A stretch of DNA of 64,000 nt from Acholoe squamosa (taxonomy: Eukaryota; Annelida; Polychaeta; Phyllodocida; Polynoidae). The notes beneath the pieces were generated by a model. That model was given only the letters and a program-made list of their open reading frames with translations. It ran no database searches and had not been told where the DNA came from. Below, piece by piece: positions 46,961 to 57,879 of the stretch. Each line of letters opens with the position of its first letter. The stretch's first letter is position 1. Both the position numbers and the translations under genes were made by a program. The stretch covers positions 67,771,375 to 67,835,374 of the forward strand of contig OX439048.1 of NCBI GenBank assembly GCA_949317995.1. Reading direction: 5' to 3'.

Positions 46961-47531
46961 TGTCAATGTCTCGTTACATGTCATGAAGTGAGGTAACAGG
47001 AGTCCAGACAATTCAGTTGATGATCCAGCTTTATTGTAAGATTGGCATGATGAGTAACTGATACAGTGTACAATATAGTACTCGCCAGTCTGACCAAGCT
47101 ATATCCTAAGCCAAGGCACCTGAGTGTCGTAGGGTCTAGGTTGGAGAAGAATAAGATGCTGAGGCTTGATCCTGACTAGGTTATATAGTCAGGAGCAAGC
47201 CCAGATGACGTCGTGTCTATTTCTGTACTTTCTATTTTTAGTATAGGGAGCGACTCAAATATGCTGAGTCGGTGGTTCTGCTCAGTCCCAATCTGTGGTA
47301 GGAGGGGTGAGCTGCTCCTATTGGCTAGGTGAATCTAAAAATAGTTGAGTTCTCCAGTGGGGGATCCACAGGAGGGAGCCTGGGGATTTCCCACTGGAGG
47401 AGGGCAGGTGTGAACTCTTCACCCTGCCAAGCTAAAAATAGGTTGACCTTGGTTTGAACTAGGGGGTAGCTTGGCCAGTTTGGTTTGAGTATGTCGTTCA
47501 TAATTATAATACATAGAATAGTCCATTGACA
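46961..47531 (-). repeat. 5' LTR
   Basis: 571 bp with TGTCAATG/CATTGACA ends. In element orientation it has a CCAAT box (47320-47324), a CRE-like TGACGTC (about 47206-47213), TATATAA (47181-47187) and AATAAA (47030-47035). That order fits a U3 promoter followed by R with a poly(A) signal. Confidence 0.95.
47181..47213 (-). promoter_or_regulatory. LTR core promoter: TATA box with CRE-like site
   Basis: TATATAA at 47181-47187 and a TGACGTCG motif about 20 bp upstream on the element strand. TGACGTCA-type sites bind ATF/CREB factors in animals. Whether this one is used is inference. Confidence 0.55.
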
Positions 47532-47579
47532 CTGGTCAAACCACATACCTCCGTAACAGTGACCACTCGTGTCCCAGCC
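47532..47579 (-). CDS. GH76 gene, exon 4, upstream part
   Basis: The 48-nt piece follows the acceptor TTTATTTCAG and encodes residues 167-182, with the family motif CYGGMWFD. It abuts the retroelement at the duplicated CTGG. Confidence 0.88.
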
Positions 47580-48209
47580 CTGAAATAAATATAAACAAAG
47601 CAGATAATAACGTAGCAGTTGCCATCTGCATCGATCCTCACCCTGAAATAATGACATGTAATGAACATACTGTATACCACTTCCAGCCCCGGTACAATTA
47701 TAGTGATCATCATACTTATCTCATTTAAGATGGCATATCCGCTAAAAAAGACTGATTTGAAAATTTGTGGAAACTTGTCTAGATGGTTTGTAAATCCTCA
47801 TCTGTTGTTCTATGCACAAATTGTTCCAATCAGTGCTAGCCTAAAGTACCTAAAAATCTAATCGCAACACAACTGACTTTACTGGATGTCCTTGAAATTC
47901 CTGCTTACCGCACTGCCACCTGTTGGCTAGTCTGACAGGCTTTGAGTAATGTTTAGTAAACCTGGAGAATTAGGACTGGCTATTCGGCCACAACACACAA
48001 CTCCCTCTTTAGGAAATCAGACACACCTGATTTATTACTAGGATGAGAAAGGTTACAGCACATGGTTTTTATTTGTTTTGGAGCAGCAATATTTTATATA
48101 ATCATTAGATGTTTTAGCACATGGTTTAGAATGTTGTCTAGATGGTGATTGAAGAGAAACCCCAAATTTCATAATGTGATAGCGGACATGCCAACTTTAA
48201 ACTACTCAC
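47580..48209. other. GH76 intron 3
   Basis: The intron lies between the exon 3 donor (GTGAGT) and the exon 4 acceptor (CAG). It contains no other recognisable feature. Confidence 0.6.
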
Positions 48210-48303
48210 CTTCTGCCAGTTCCAGTTAAATATATCCTGCGCCCTCTGCAGGAAGTCTTTACCGCCGAGCACTTCATATATCCGCAGGTAGCTCAACCCA
48301 TAC
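48210..48303 (-). CDS. GH76 gene, exon 3
   Basis: 94 nt from a CTGCAG acceptor to a GTGAGT donor, encoding the helix YGLSYLRIYEVLGGKDFL and onward. Its first base completes the Trp codon begun in exon 2. Confidence 0.88.
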
Positions 48304-48566
48304 CTGCAGTTTGTAGGTAAAATTAATAATTACTAAGTTTATTTTACCCTTCAAGGTCTGTATACAAAATTTATGCAAAATTCCTCTATGAATGTATATA
48401 TATGTAAGGGTGGGTGTAGACTTGCTTAAGTCTATAGATATTGATTAAAGAGAATTGAAATAAAGTTTAGAAATTGAAAATATTTCATGTGACAGCAGAG
48501 AGGGAGGGGGGTTAAGGAGTATGTTGTTTTGAATAGCAGAGCTCAGGGAATGCCGCAGGTTAGCAG

Positions 48567-48632
48567 AAACCCTGGGAATCAAACCCAGGTCTTTTGACAT
48601 CCATGCGAATGTGCTGCTACTGGGCATCATTT
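48567..48632 (-). repeat. tRNA-derived sequence (in GH76 intron 2)
   Basis: On the minus strand a B-box-like GGTTTGATTCCCAGG follows a degenerate A-box region. The stems do not pair well, so this is a SINE head or tRNA relic and not a functional tRNA. Confidence 0.45.
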
Positions 48633-48947
48633 CCACATTCCACCTGGATTGATCTTGTACACATAGAGGTCAGTGATTACTACAGTACTCTATTTGCCTA
48701 TACTTTGTGTGTAAAGGGAGACTCGTGAAACAGGCGTTTTTTAGAAATGATAGAAGGCGGCAATTTTACAAGTTCCCACTGCCTTGACATATGTACATAA
48801 AAAGTGACAGCGTGACATCCTGAAAGATTTGTGTATCCATGTTTAGGCAACACATTGGCTGATTCCATAAGGTACAAAAGGGGTCCATCCTGGCATATGC
48901 GATGCACCTTAAACACTTTAACACGATATGCACGTATACAGATTTAC

Positions 48948-49123
48948 CAAGCCATATCATCAAAGGAGGGAGCTGGGTAGTAGGCTTCTAGTAGTTGGTA
49001 CATTTCCCGCAGTGATTCCATGACAGTTGTGACATAACGACGGTGATGTCCATACGCCATGAAGTTAGCCATGCTTTCCAGTACACAGCCATTCTGCCAG
49101 AAACCATCGAACCCGTTCCACAC
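48948..49123 (-). CDS. GH76 gene, exon 2 with the catalytic Asp pair
   Basis: 176 nt from a TTTCCCCAG acceptor to a GTAAAT donor. It encodes residues 77-134 and the first bases of Trp135, including FWQNGCVLESMANFMAYG and the Asp131-Asp132 pair. Confidence 0.9.
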
Positions 49124-49947
49124 CTGGGGAAATATAAGCACCTTTGAAGCAGTCAATACAAAAACTCTCCAGACACCACTTGTGGCCAGCGAAATTGCTG
49201 CTTGGCTGGCAGGAATTGCCAGACAGCTGGATTGAAAGCCCAGCTGAAGTCTTGGGATCTTGGGATACATTTTGGTTAAAAGGCCTCAACATTAGAGCAT
49301 TACTAAGAGATTCACAGCCCAGAACTAAAGGCAATACTGTTTTTTAAGGTTCAAAGAGTCAAATGATTGAGATGGTGGGTTAATCCTTGTTTTTCATTAG
49401 AGAGGTTAAGATCACGACGTGTATGGCAACGTGTACATCTAGAATGATAGGAAATGCTAGGCTAGACGTTGCCATACATGTTAGAAGTAGGCAAATCATA
49501 ACCTCTCTATTATTTCTTTCCTAACAGTAATTATCTTGAGCTATTCTGTCCTGCCAGAATTAACCCGAGCCTATTATGAAATCGGCAGGACTAAATGACT
49601 TTCAAGGGGTACCTTCATTGCATGTGCGTCTTTTTAATACCTACAACAATCTCATATTATTCAATCATGATGAACGGTAGATAGTAATGCTGATTCGGAC
49701 ACTATACCCCCTAGATCTGGCTGCAAAATCAATCTTTCTATAGGCCTTTGAGACAAAAAAGAAATCTGTACAGGAAAAATATAGGTATAGTAGCAGTTTT
49801 ACGATTTTGATATATGCTAATATACCAGACATCTCCAACCTGTGCCCATGTGTAACTGACACAGAATGGTGGAATATAGATACCATTGAATTATCTAATA
49901 GACTATTTCATTAGAAAAAGGATGGTAGCTGTGCAATAATATCCTAC
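49124..49947. other. GH76 intron 1
   Basis: The intron contains the small inverted-repeat element at 49397-49511. No other feature is seen. Confidence 0.6.
49397..49511. repeat. Small inverted-repeat element, copy 2 of 2
   Basis: The ends TTAGAGAGGTTAAGAT and ATAACCTCTCTA are inverted copies. The interior matches 8846-8951. Confidence 0.7.
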
Positions 49948-50175
49948 CTGGTAACTAAAGAGGCCTGATATAGGAGATGGGAACCAGTTTCTCTGTAGTG
50001 CCACCTGTGTACGACACGCCCACTCAGCCCACACGTCCCCCGGGAACATGGCTGCCGTGCAGTTACCATCCACAGCCACCAGGGGGCTCCACCCAACACG
50101 GGTCACCTTGGTTACGTCACCAAGAGCCACATTGAGAATTCCCAGTAGAAGTAGGAAGTGGATAGATGTGTTCAT
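49948..50175 (-). CDS. GH76 gene, exon 1 with signal peptide
   Basis: The ATG at 50175 opens 76 codons ending at a GTAGGA donor. The first 19 residues (MNTSIHFLLLLGILNVALG) are a clear secretion signal. Confidence 0.88.
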
Positions 50176-50459
50176 GATGTGCTAGATGCCTTTTAAGTCA
50201 GGTCCTTAAAAAATGATAAAACATGGAAGTCTAATATGCAACCAACTTCTGTGTGATATCTGGTCCAACAGCCTCGGAATCTTATTGGCTTGCACCTACA
50301 TTTGTGGGCCAGAAATGTTAATACTTTTTATCTCCTTCAAATTAAGGGCATGGCTACCTTTGGTCATATCAGGTCCAAATTTGAAGCAGAAAGTCCAGAT
50401 TTCCTACAGCTGTGATTACCCATTTGAATAATAGATCTATGACACAATTGCAGTCGGCC

Positions 50460-50945
50460 GATGATACTCTCACGAGTATCCCGTGCCAATAAGAATCTTA
50501 TTAGCACGAGATTTTCAAGTACACAGGACTGCACTACATGTTCTTTGGGGAACAGGACATAATAAAGTATTTGATACACGTGACTGAAGGAGGAAATTTT
50601 CTTGTACACGGGATATTGGGAATTTAGGAAGATAGTTAGGAAACGGGACATTTGAGAAACAAAACCAAGAAGTTTTGGAAACAGAACCCTTATCTTCTCA
50701 CAGATATTTTTGTACATTTCAGTCATGTGCACTAGACAATTCCTGTTTCCCAAAAGAACTAGTCCCGTTTCCCAAATAACTAGTCCCCTTTGCCCAAATA
50801 ACTTGTCCTGTTCCCCAGAATTTCAGTCCCATTTACCAGAAATATTAATGGAGTCCTCTTTCCCAGAATTATTTTTATGTCCTGTGTACTAGAAAATCCT
50901 GTGCGTATAAGAGCGTTATATGCACGGGATTCCTGTGCGAATATC
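50460..50945. repeat. Foldback element of about 485 bp with 65-bp terminal inverted repeats
   Basis: The inverted ends share CACGGGAT and CTGTGTACTNGAAAAT. Between them, toward the right half, are several imperfect copies of AACTAGTCCCGTTTCCC. No long coding frame is present. Confidence 0.65.
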
Positions 50946-50949
50946 GCTC

Positions 50950-52766
50950 CCCATTGCAGTCCTGTGGATAATGCTCTGTCTATACTCTATCATGTGTTAT
51001 GTTCTCCGGTTCTGAGGATTCATTGACAACTACAATAGTTCACATCTTTATCAGCAGGGGGAGGGGTAGGGGGTCATGTGACTTGTGTAACCAATGGTCC
51101 AACAGACAGGAGACAGGATAATCCATTCTATATCTGATATAAGGTATCATAGATGTATGTGACCCTGTGGTGATAGATACAGTACAAACCCTGATTGTGC
51201 AGCTTCGGGCTCTTAGTGCGGCTTGTAAGGATTCTCCTGAGCTCAGGGTTCTGCACATACATGATGCATCCTAACCAAATCAGGCACATCTCGCCCTTCA
51301 TAGACCAGAGATAATGAGGTCAAAGGTGAAAAATGCGATAAAAGGATAAATACAAAAAAAAATTAGTAGAAATGATGAAAATTGGCCAAATTGATAATTG
51401 TCACTGATTTTTGCCCCAACTATTTCCATTGATATATCTACAATATAATTTTAATGAATCTTTTGAGAGAAAGGTAACAAATAAAAAAAGACAATATAAA
51501 TGTATTCATATTCACATGTAGCTTAACATTTTCTCTTTAAATTGGTACTAGGTTTACTTGGCATACAGTTGGTACATGTACAGACTAGACACTGATATAA
51601 TGGTGCCTCGCCACTTTCTTAGAACGAACAATGGCCAATTTATAATTTTGAAAATTCTGCAAAAATTGACAAATAAAGATATTCTAATGAAACAAAAAGT
51701 ATTCTGAAGATCTTGATGTACTCTCCCTGAAATCCATTTTCACGACATATGCTTGGTTAGGTAAGGATGCAATTATTTTACAAACTATGAAATTACAACT
51801 ATTTCAGGCCCCAGTGCAGCTGAAGTCAGATTTCAGCTTATATGCAAGTGAATTTTATATGTAGGGTTTACGGAGATATAGTCACAATATAAAGAGACAG
51901 TTTAACCCCACACAAACCCTGATTACATATCTATAAGCAGGGATATATACCCAGTGTGTCTATAGTATACCTGCTTATAAGGTGCTGCCTGACTTGAAAA
52001 TAATCCCATCAGGTACACACAGGACTGTAATCAAAGTACATGAGTTACAGGTTATAGCTAAGGTGTTACTGTTACCACCTGTCGACAATGACATTCCATC
52101 CCTCCATCCCATGTAGACGCGACAAGTGTTGTATCTGCTGCCATTGTACAGAGTAGACCCACCACGGTTTGACCGGCCTGTGCTCGGAGAGTGACAGTAG
52201 AGTAATATAACAGTACAGGGAGAGAAGCTAACCCTTAGCTGGCAACCTGCTACTCAGGACAGGCTTGTGTCAGTCTAATTTCCCATCCTCTAGATGGCGC
52301 AACATACAGTATTTCTATGTAGACACCAGATGGCAGTGTAAGCTGAGGCAAACATATTACAACAATAAGGGCTGAGTCATTTATTACCAGCGGGGGGGGG
52401 GGGCATTTGGAAAAGAACCCTTTCAGTGGGGCAAAATCCCAAAGAGGATGTACTGCCTGTTGGCAAACCCAAACCACAGCATTTGCTAACATGAACATCA
52501 TTGGTACGCATGCAGAAACGCGTAATCGATGCGGGTACCGGTACCCTTGTTTTTGTATACGGTACCAGCTAGTACCCGGTAACAGTAGACCAACATTTTA
52601 AAGGGGGCTTTGAAAATCGCCATGCTAGCCCTCTTTCAGTAGTTAACTAAAAGTCATATATTCTGTGCTCCTCACATGTCATAGCTTTTGTCGGCAAAAG
52701 TCCCCCCCCCTCCCACTTGCGCAGGTCAGTCACGATAAAAACAACTGTAGACTGGTCCAACCCATA
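50950..52766. other. Intergenic sequence upstream of the GH76 gene
   Basis: It may contain the GH76 promoter, but no TATA or CCAAT box stands at a convincing distance. C/G runs occur at 52392 and 52703 and KpnI/AgeI-like palindromes (GGTACCGGTACC) near 52535. No gene is recognised. Confidence 0.35.
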
Positions 52767-52937
52767 AGGTGACCATAGATGGGCCCGACTGGGTCAACAT
52801 CCTGACGATCAGAAGCGTCTGCTTGGACACCCGATCCAGTTAGTCAATATCAAACAAGTTTGATCTTCCTGATCGGATCGGGTCGGTACTCCCTGGTTAC
52901 CAATCGAATCTGGCCCGTCTGTGGTCGCCTATAACCT
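52767..52937. repeat. Short inverted-repeat MITE
   Basis: GGTGACCATAGATGGGCC at the left is inverted at the right (GGCCCGTCTGTGGTCGCC). The interior repeats GATCGG/GATCAG in inverted order around 52800-52880. Confidence 0.5.
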
Positions 52938-53638
52938 AATTTTGGGTAAGGGGGGGCTCGTTTTGCAAAATCAGTTCTAAGTGAGGGGCAGTAAAAGAAT
53001 CTGAATGCTGTTAGGTATTTTTCCCACATCCATGAAAACCCACCACCTCCCCTCTTGTACATATAATGACCACCTCATTATACACAACACAACAGCCATG
53101 TGCTTTTGTGTGGACAAAGGAGAGTGGGGACTAGAAACTTTTTTTCCAACAGCACAACCATACAACTTGTGGCCTAGTGTTGTCATATTTTGGTCCAAAA
53201 TGACCAAAACAGGCTTGATTTGGTAAAAATATATTGGATTTCTGGGTGGACAAAGGAGAGTTGGGACTAAAGTAGTTCCTCATTCACACACCAGGGGCAC
53301 CCTTCACATGCTCTTACTCACTACCCCCTTTCCTTTTCCGGCCCAAAAACCGGAACAGGAAACAGCACGTGAGACCCACACTAGATGCCTGTATGTCTAA
53401 CTAGAACACAAAACACATCCTCCTATAGTGCATAGACTTTGTTGACCCATGTCAGTTTGGTCTGGGTCAGGTCTGGTCACTCTCCAAGCTGAGTAATAGA
53501 TGTGGCTGGGGGCTCCATGCTACACAGAGTCTCTCCTTGGAGTGTTATTGGGTCAGAGTTAGTAGGCCATGCAACAGACTGACACAGATTGGAAGGAGAG
53601 GTTGTAGGTCATTAGGAAGTAAATTCTCCTTTATTATA

Positions 53639-53905
53639 TTCGAGGCGTTCGGTGTACAGTTTTCTGACTAGTTCTAGTGCATTATGGGTAGGGGTGACCT
53701 CAAACACTAACTACACCACCTTAGCTTGTTCCCTCCACCCCCTTCCCACCCAGCCAGGTCTGGGTAGGTACCAGTCCCTAACTATGCTTGGGAGTGTAGT
53801 AAGTTGACTCAGGGATCAACATTGACCCACTTGGGGAGGACCAATAGAGGGTGGCCTTACAAACCAGCATTGATCCCTCGGCCGTACTCCGAACGCCTCG
53901 AGTGA
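53639..53905. repeat. Element with inverted ends CGAGGCGTTCGG
   Basis: ATTCGAGGCGTTCGGTGTAC at the left and GTACTCCGAACGCCTCGAGT at the right are inverted copies about 245 bp apart. Confidence 0.55.
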
Positions 53906-54347
53906 TTTCAAGTCTCATGGTATTCAGGCATGCACTATAGGGTGTTCTGGTTGCTGATTGGCTTAGGAATAAAAATGGCACCAATATCGCTAACACATCC
54001 TTTTTTGTTTTCAGTTCAATCGCAAAGATCTGGAAAGCTCCAATATTAGGGATTGCTATGTGCAGTTTACAGAAAACCCCTTTGGGTCTCTATTGAGGAA
54101 GGGCTTACTTCCCGGTTACTTGGTGTATCCTTACAGACAGACAAGCTCTGCACAGAATACTACATGAGTTCTAGGTGGATCAAAGAGTAATTTAGTAGAA
54201 CTCTGTAAATATCTATGATTGGTGCTAAGTAGATGCTGACTAAAATGATACATCTAATTTAACATGACAACTGTCATTTTAGGGTCTAAAATGAATATAC
54301 TCATTGAAAAAAAAAATGCCAACTTGGGTGTATGTACACAGAAAAAA

Positions 54348-54515
54348 TAATGATACTCACAGGGAGTCTAATGTTAGCCTCAGGCAAATGTCGCCAAAAT
54401 GAGTATATTTTGATACTCAGGGTGAGCCTAGGGTGGAGGCATACTCCAGCAATACCTGACACTCTACTCTAGATTGTTTATGGCCTAGCTGTACACTCTC
54501 TACTGCCCTACTTTC
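54348..54515. repeat. Dispersed repeat, copy 2 of 2
   Basis: It matches 20366-20530 on the same strand (CAGGCAAATGTCGCCAAAAT and following). The shared length is about 165 bp. Confidence 0.7.
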
Positions 54516-55075
54516 CCAGTGCAGGAGTCTCTTTAGAGACAGGCTCAGGGTCAACTGGAGTAACATAATAGAAGAGAATAGGACATTGCCTGAGTATCTC
54601 TATGAAGAGGGTCAGGCAATGCTAGATCCTACCTGAACAGGCTCCACCATTGCAGGAGTCTTTCTTACCTATGGTGTAATGCACTGCCAGAGTATCCCAA
54701 TACATAGGATCACACTTTACTGGATTCTATCTTCAGAGTGAGTCCAGCAACACTACCCAGTGGGCACAACCCCACTTAAAGAGTTACTAATCAGCACTGC
54801 ATTGTAGGGCTTACAGACAGTCTAAATTGTAATGGTTATGTAGCCCTGCATTTGTAGCCCTTATTGAACTACTAAGCTGTAGGGTGTATTAAGCCCAACA
54901 CATAATTGGTTTGTTAAACATTATAAAGAAATATAGAAATTAAGGTCACCGTTTGACAAAAGCCCATAATTTCATACACACAAGGATTTCAGATGGTCGA
55001 ACATTCAACTTCCTAAGGCAGTCTAATTAATCAATGAATAGTTTGTGCATTCCTGGTTTCAGTGTCCTTTTTCCT

Positions 55076-55147
55076 CCTTGGTGGGATTTGAACCGAGTAC
55101 CTCCTTATTGTGACTCCTTTGTGCTCCTATATGTGCTAGCGGGTCAG
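55076..55147 (-). repeat. tRNA-derived sequence, minus strand
   Basis: The B-box GGTTCAAATCCC at the 3' side and GCTAGCACATATAGGAGC at the 5' side resemble a tRNA head, with poor stem pairing. Confidence 0.4.
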
Positions 55148-55365
55148 GTGTTGAAAGTGGCACTATCAATATGATATTTCAACCATAGACCTACTACAGT
55201 GAGATGTCATTGGTCATATGAGGCCCAGTAGACTAATAGGGAACACAGACTGGAGTGACCATAGTAAGGAAAAATGCCCATAGTAAGGACAAATGTCCAC
55301 AATGTCCTCAGTAAATATTGCACAGTCCTACTTATATGCCTATTGTAACCTGGCTCACCAGTTGT

Positions 55366-55437
55366 AGAGGTGGCACAGTGTTAGGATTCTCGCTTTGCAT
55401 TTGAGGGGTCTCAGGTTCAAGTCTAGGTGGTGCTGAG
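55366..55437 (+). repeat. tRNA-derived sequence, plus strand
   Basis: GTGGCACAGTGTTAGGATTC followed by CAGGTTCAAGTCTAGG gives A- and B-box spacing of a tRNA. A T-rich run follows at 55442-55458. Confidence 0.45.
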
Positions 55438-55646
55438 AAACATTTTTCTTTTTTTCAGTTTAATAGGAAACATCTCATCTATTACAGTGTATTTTTCTAA
55501 GACCTAACTTTGTAACTAATTGAAATAGATGCTTGCTTGAAAACTGACAGAATCTTCAACGTCTGCCAAGTCAGAAAACAGCAAGAAAATAAATTGTTTG
55601 CATAACAAAATATTTCGGGTTGAAAACTTGGAACTTTTGAAGAGCA

Positions 55647-55716
55647 TCCCTGGGCTGGAATCGAACTCAGGACCTTCTCATATGAAGGTAAACATGTTAC
55701 CACTACACCATCCTGA
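55647..55716 (-). repeat. tRNA-derived sequence, minus strand
   Basis: GGTGTAGTGGTAACATG (A box) and GAGTTCGATTCCAGC (B box) are close to consensus. This is the best preserved of the cluster, but the acceptor stem does not close. Confidence 0.5.
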
Positions 55717-56102
55717 CTGTGCTGAAAGATCTCCACTTGAAATCTCATATGATCTGCTCCCTCTCTGTGTTGAAATGTGGTATTCTACTTTTTTCCAAGC
55801 CCCAAAACATTAGAAATATGCCTGGGACCATATGTTACTTTTACATTTACTGCAAAGATATGATCATACTCTAAATGTTTTAGTGATTAATTCCAATTAT
55901 ATTCCTAAATAGATAAGATTATATTCTTAGATATCATAGTTCTAAGGACTAGAGGATAATAGAAAGGATATTGAGTATGTGCAAGAATGGGTGAGGGGGG
56001 GCTTAATAGGGAAAAATCTTCTCACAACCCCATTATGAATGCATATTCATGCTCACATTGTAGCAATAAGATTGGCTTACCGAGAATAACTTTACAAAAA
56101 TT

Positions 56103-56172
56103 CTCAATGGGACTTGAACTCACCACCTTCAGATGCAGAGTTCAGTGCCATATCAACTGAGCTAATGAGGCA
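56103..56172 (-). repeat. tRNA-derived sequence, minus strand
   Basis: TTAGCTCAGTTGATATGGC (A box) and GAGTTCAAGTCCC (B box) are near consensus, about 40 nt apart. Acceptor ends do not pair. Confidence 0.5.
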
Positions 56173-56179
56173 CTTGGTG

Positions 56180-57000
56180 TGGTGGGTGCTAGGATATGAT
56201 ATAATCTCAGACATCAGTGTAAGGGCTAGACCCCTGCTTTGCTGGAGTATTCAGTTAGATTCAGACTGAGTATGGCACCATGCCTGAGCCTTGTGCCATA
56301 CTCATGCTGATCCTTTTTCCCAATGTGTGGCATTGAAGCAGGCTCAGCATGAGTATGGCATGTCAGGGGAGAGCCTCTAGCAGAGGCTCTCTTGATACTC
56401 AGACAGCACAAGAGACTAGGTGAAACTCAGGCTGATCCTCTTTTTATCTGTCAGTGTATACTCATGAGCAGGTTTCCAGATTTTTGCGATTGAACCCTCG
56501 CCATCTTTTTTTATATATGTCTTGTATCAAGGTCGCTCCTAGGGATATACATTTTTTGCACAATACTCCGGGAGACACTAGTTATAGCAGGCCATGCTAC
56601 ATTAAAATATAATTAAAACATATTTCCATGACTGAGACCTGTGAATTGAAACAAAAAATATCTAATGTGTTGAAACAGTGTTTATTTGTTCTAGAGTTAG
56701 TATTATGACCAGAGAATAATGCCATTGATAAGTGAGATAATTTTGTTGGGAGTGATCATTTTGTAACAACAGGGGTTGGGGATATTTGAAGGGGGATGCT
56801 CAAAATGAAATCACTATAATATATTATACCCAAATTGTTATTGATCAAGTAAGCTTATATAGATACATAATGGGGTTAGTATATGAAGATATACCCTACT
56901 TGATATTGATCAAGTAATATCTCCATTTCCAAAGAACTCATGATTACACCAAGTATATAACTACAGCTATAGATTAACTGACTACACTTCTAAACGTGTT
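56180..57000. other. Intergenic sequence
   Basis: It includes a patch of repeated GAGTATGGCA/CAGCATGAG motifs at 56260-56360. No gene is recognised. Confidence 0.35.
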
Positions 57001-57002
57001 AT

Positions 57003-57245
57003 ACCTAGAGTATGTGTTCATTCTAATAAGCGAACATGCTCTAATAAGCGCACAACCCTCCTTTCTGGGTCCCACCCTGCTGTAAAATCAGTCAAATGAA
57101 GTGTAAAAGATAAAGATTTTTGGGACAAAAACAATGATTTTAGGCTCTTGGGGGTGTGCTTATTAGGATATTTCTTTTCCTATGAGGTTTTGAGCACCTA
57201 ACAATTAATTTTCCGCACATGTGCGCTTATTAGAACGAATATGGT
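57003..57245. repeat. MITE with ATTCTAATAAGCG ends
   Basis: TTCATTCTAATAAGCG at the left is inverted at the right (CGCTTATTAGAACGAA). Internal copies of CTAATAAGCGCACA and GTGTGCTTATTAG repeat the end sequence. Confidence 0.65.
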
Positions 57246-57654
57246 ATACATTTACATGGCATACTTATTTTCAAATCAACCTTACTCCTTGTAGTTTTTG
57301 TCAAAATATCTTTAGTACATACATACATACATATGTACACCTAAACTCATCATGACTGACTATTTGATAATGTACAGAGATGCCCCTGAAACATCTCAAA
57401 ACATAGTTTCAGCTTTGTGCACCATCAGCCAGCTTTCAATGGCTCTGCGGTTCCTTTCAGTGCTAGGATTTGTGACTCCATATCCCTCTCTGCAATCAAT
57501 TTTACTGTATATTCTGAGTCCTTGTACACTCCCTTTTGGCTCTAGATAAATGAAAATGTTAATTAATGAAGCAGGGTAAAACCTATGTCAAGTAGGTTAA
57601 CCATATACATATAGACGATACCAACATTGATATAATGGACCATGCATTGATACT

Positions 57655-57784
57655 GAACAAGTAATCAATGGATAACTCATGACGCGTGTGTGTTAGTGAA
57701 GGATAATGACAAGAGGCCGTAGGCCGAGTGTTATTAGCATTTGCTAACACACACAAGTCATGAGTTATTCATTGACTACTTATT
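57655..57784. repeat. Foldback hairpin element (H4)
   Basis: Arms GATAACTCATGACGCGTGTG and CACACAAGTCATGAGTTATT close on the centre GAGGCCGTAGGCCGAGTG. The centre matches the style of H1 and H2 although the arms differ. Confidence 0.8.
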
Positions 57785-57879
57785 TTATACCACGAAACCA
57801 ATAAATAATCAATATTATACCAATAAAGTTGAAAACAAAAATTATTCCCCCTCCCCGGGACTCGATGCCAGCCATTGTG

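Larger units (their letters stand above)
29866..47531 (-). mobile_element. 17,666-bp Ty3/gypsy-type LTR retroelement with env-like gene and extra open frames
   Basis: The element reads on the minus strand from the 5' LTR (46961-47531) to the 3' LTR (29866-30436). The LTRs are 571 bp, end TGTCAATG...CATTGACA, and show no difference by eye. CTGG is duplicated at both junctions (29862-29865, 47532-47535). The order is primer-binding site, gag, UAG, pol (protease, RT, RNase H, integrase), a 196-codon frame, env-like glycoprotein, a 210-codon frame in the 3' region, polypurine tract. The pol order is that of Metaviridae, and the gag, pol and env frames are uninterrupted, so the copy is probably recent. 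The length is well above the 5-10 kb usual for the group. About 4.5 kb lies between env and the 3' LTR or between pol and env without long ATG-initiated frames. Confidence 0.93.
28514..50175 (-). pseudogene. GH76-type secreted glycoside hydrolase gene, exon 4 split by an LTR retroelement
   Basis: Six coding pieces (49948-50175, 48948-49123, 48210-48303, 47532-47579, 29690-29861, 28514-29202) have proper GT-AG borders and matching phases and total 1407 nt, 468 residues plus stop. A signal peptide (1-19) precedes an alpha/alpha-barrel enzyme of the GH76 type, whose members cleave alpha-1,6-mannan or related cell-wall glycans. The diagnostic adjacent acids lie in SFDDMAWYG (Asp131-Asp132). Downstream come CYGGMWFD, TNVQMLHLAAKLYNLTG, GVLAGGLVHLAN and EPCDV...CGKDNIVFKGIFVRHL, all in family order. 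The C-terminus adds a granulin-like cysteine motif (PCPPGQPCC to CINGLC). The only lesion is the retroelement inserted after residue 182. The gene is null on this haplotype unless the element is spliced out; without the insert it would be intact. Confidence 0.85.

Noticed and set aside
55647-55716. Functional tRNA gene
   Set aside because: A and B boxes are good but the acceptor and anticodon stems do not pair, so it is called a tRNA-derived repeat.
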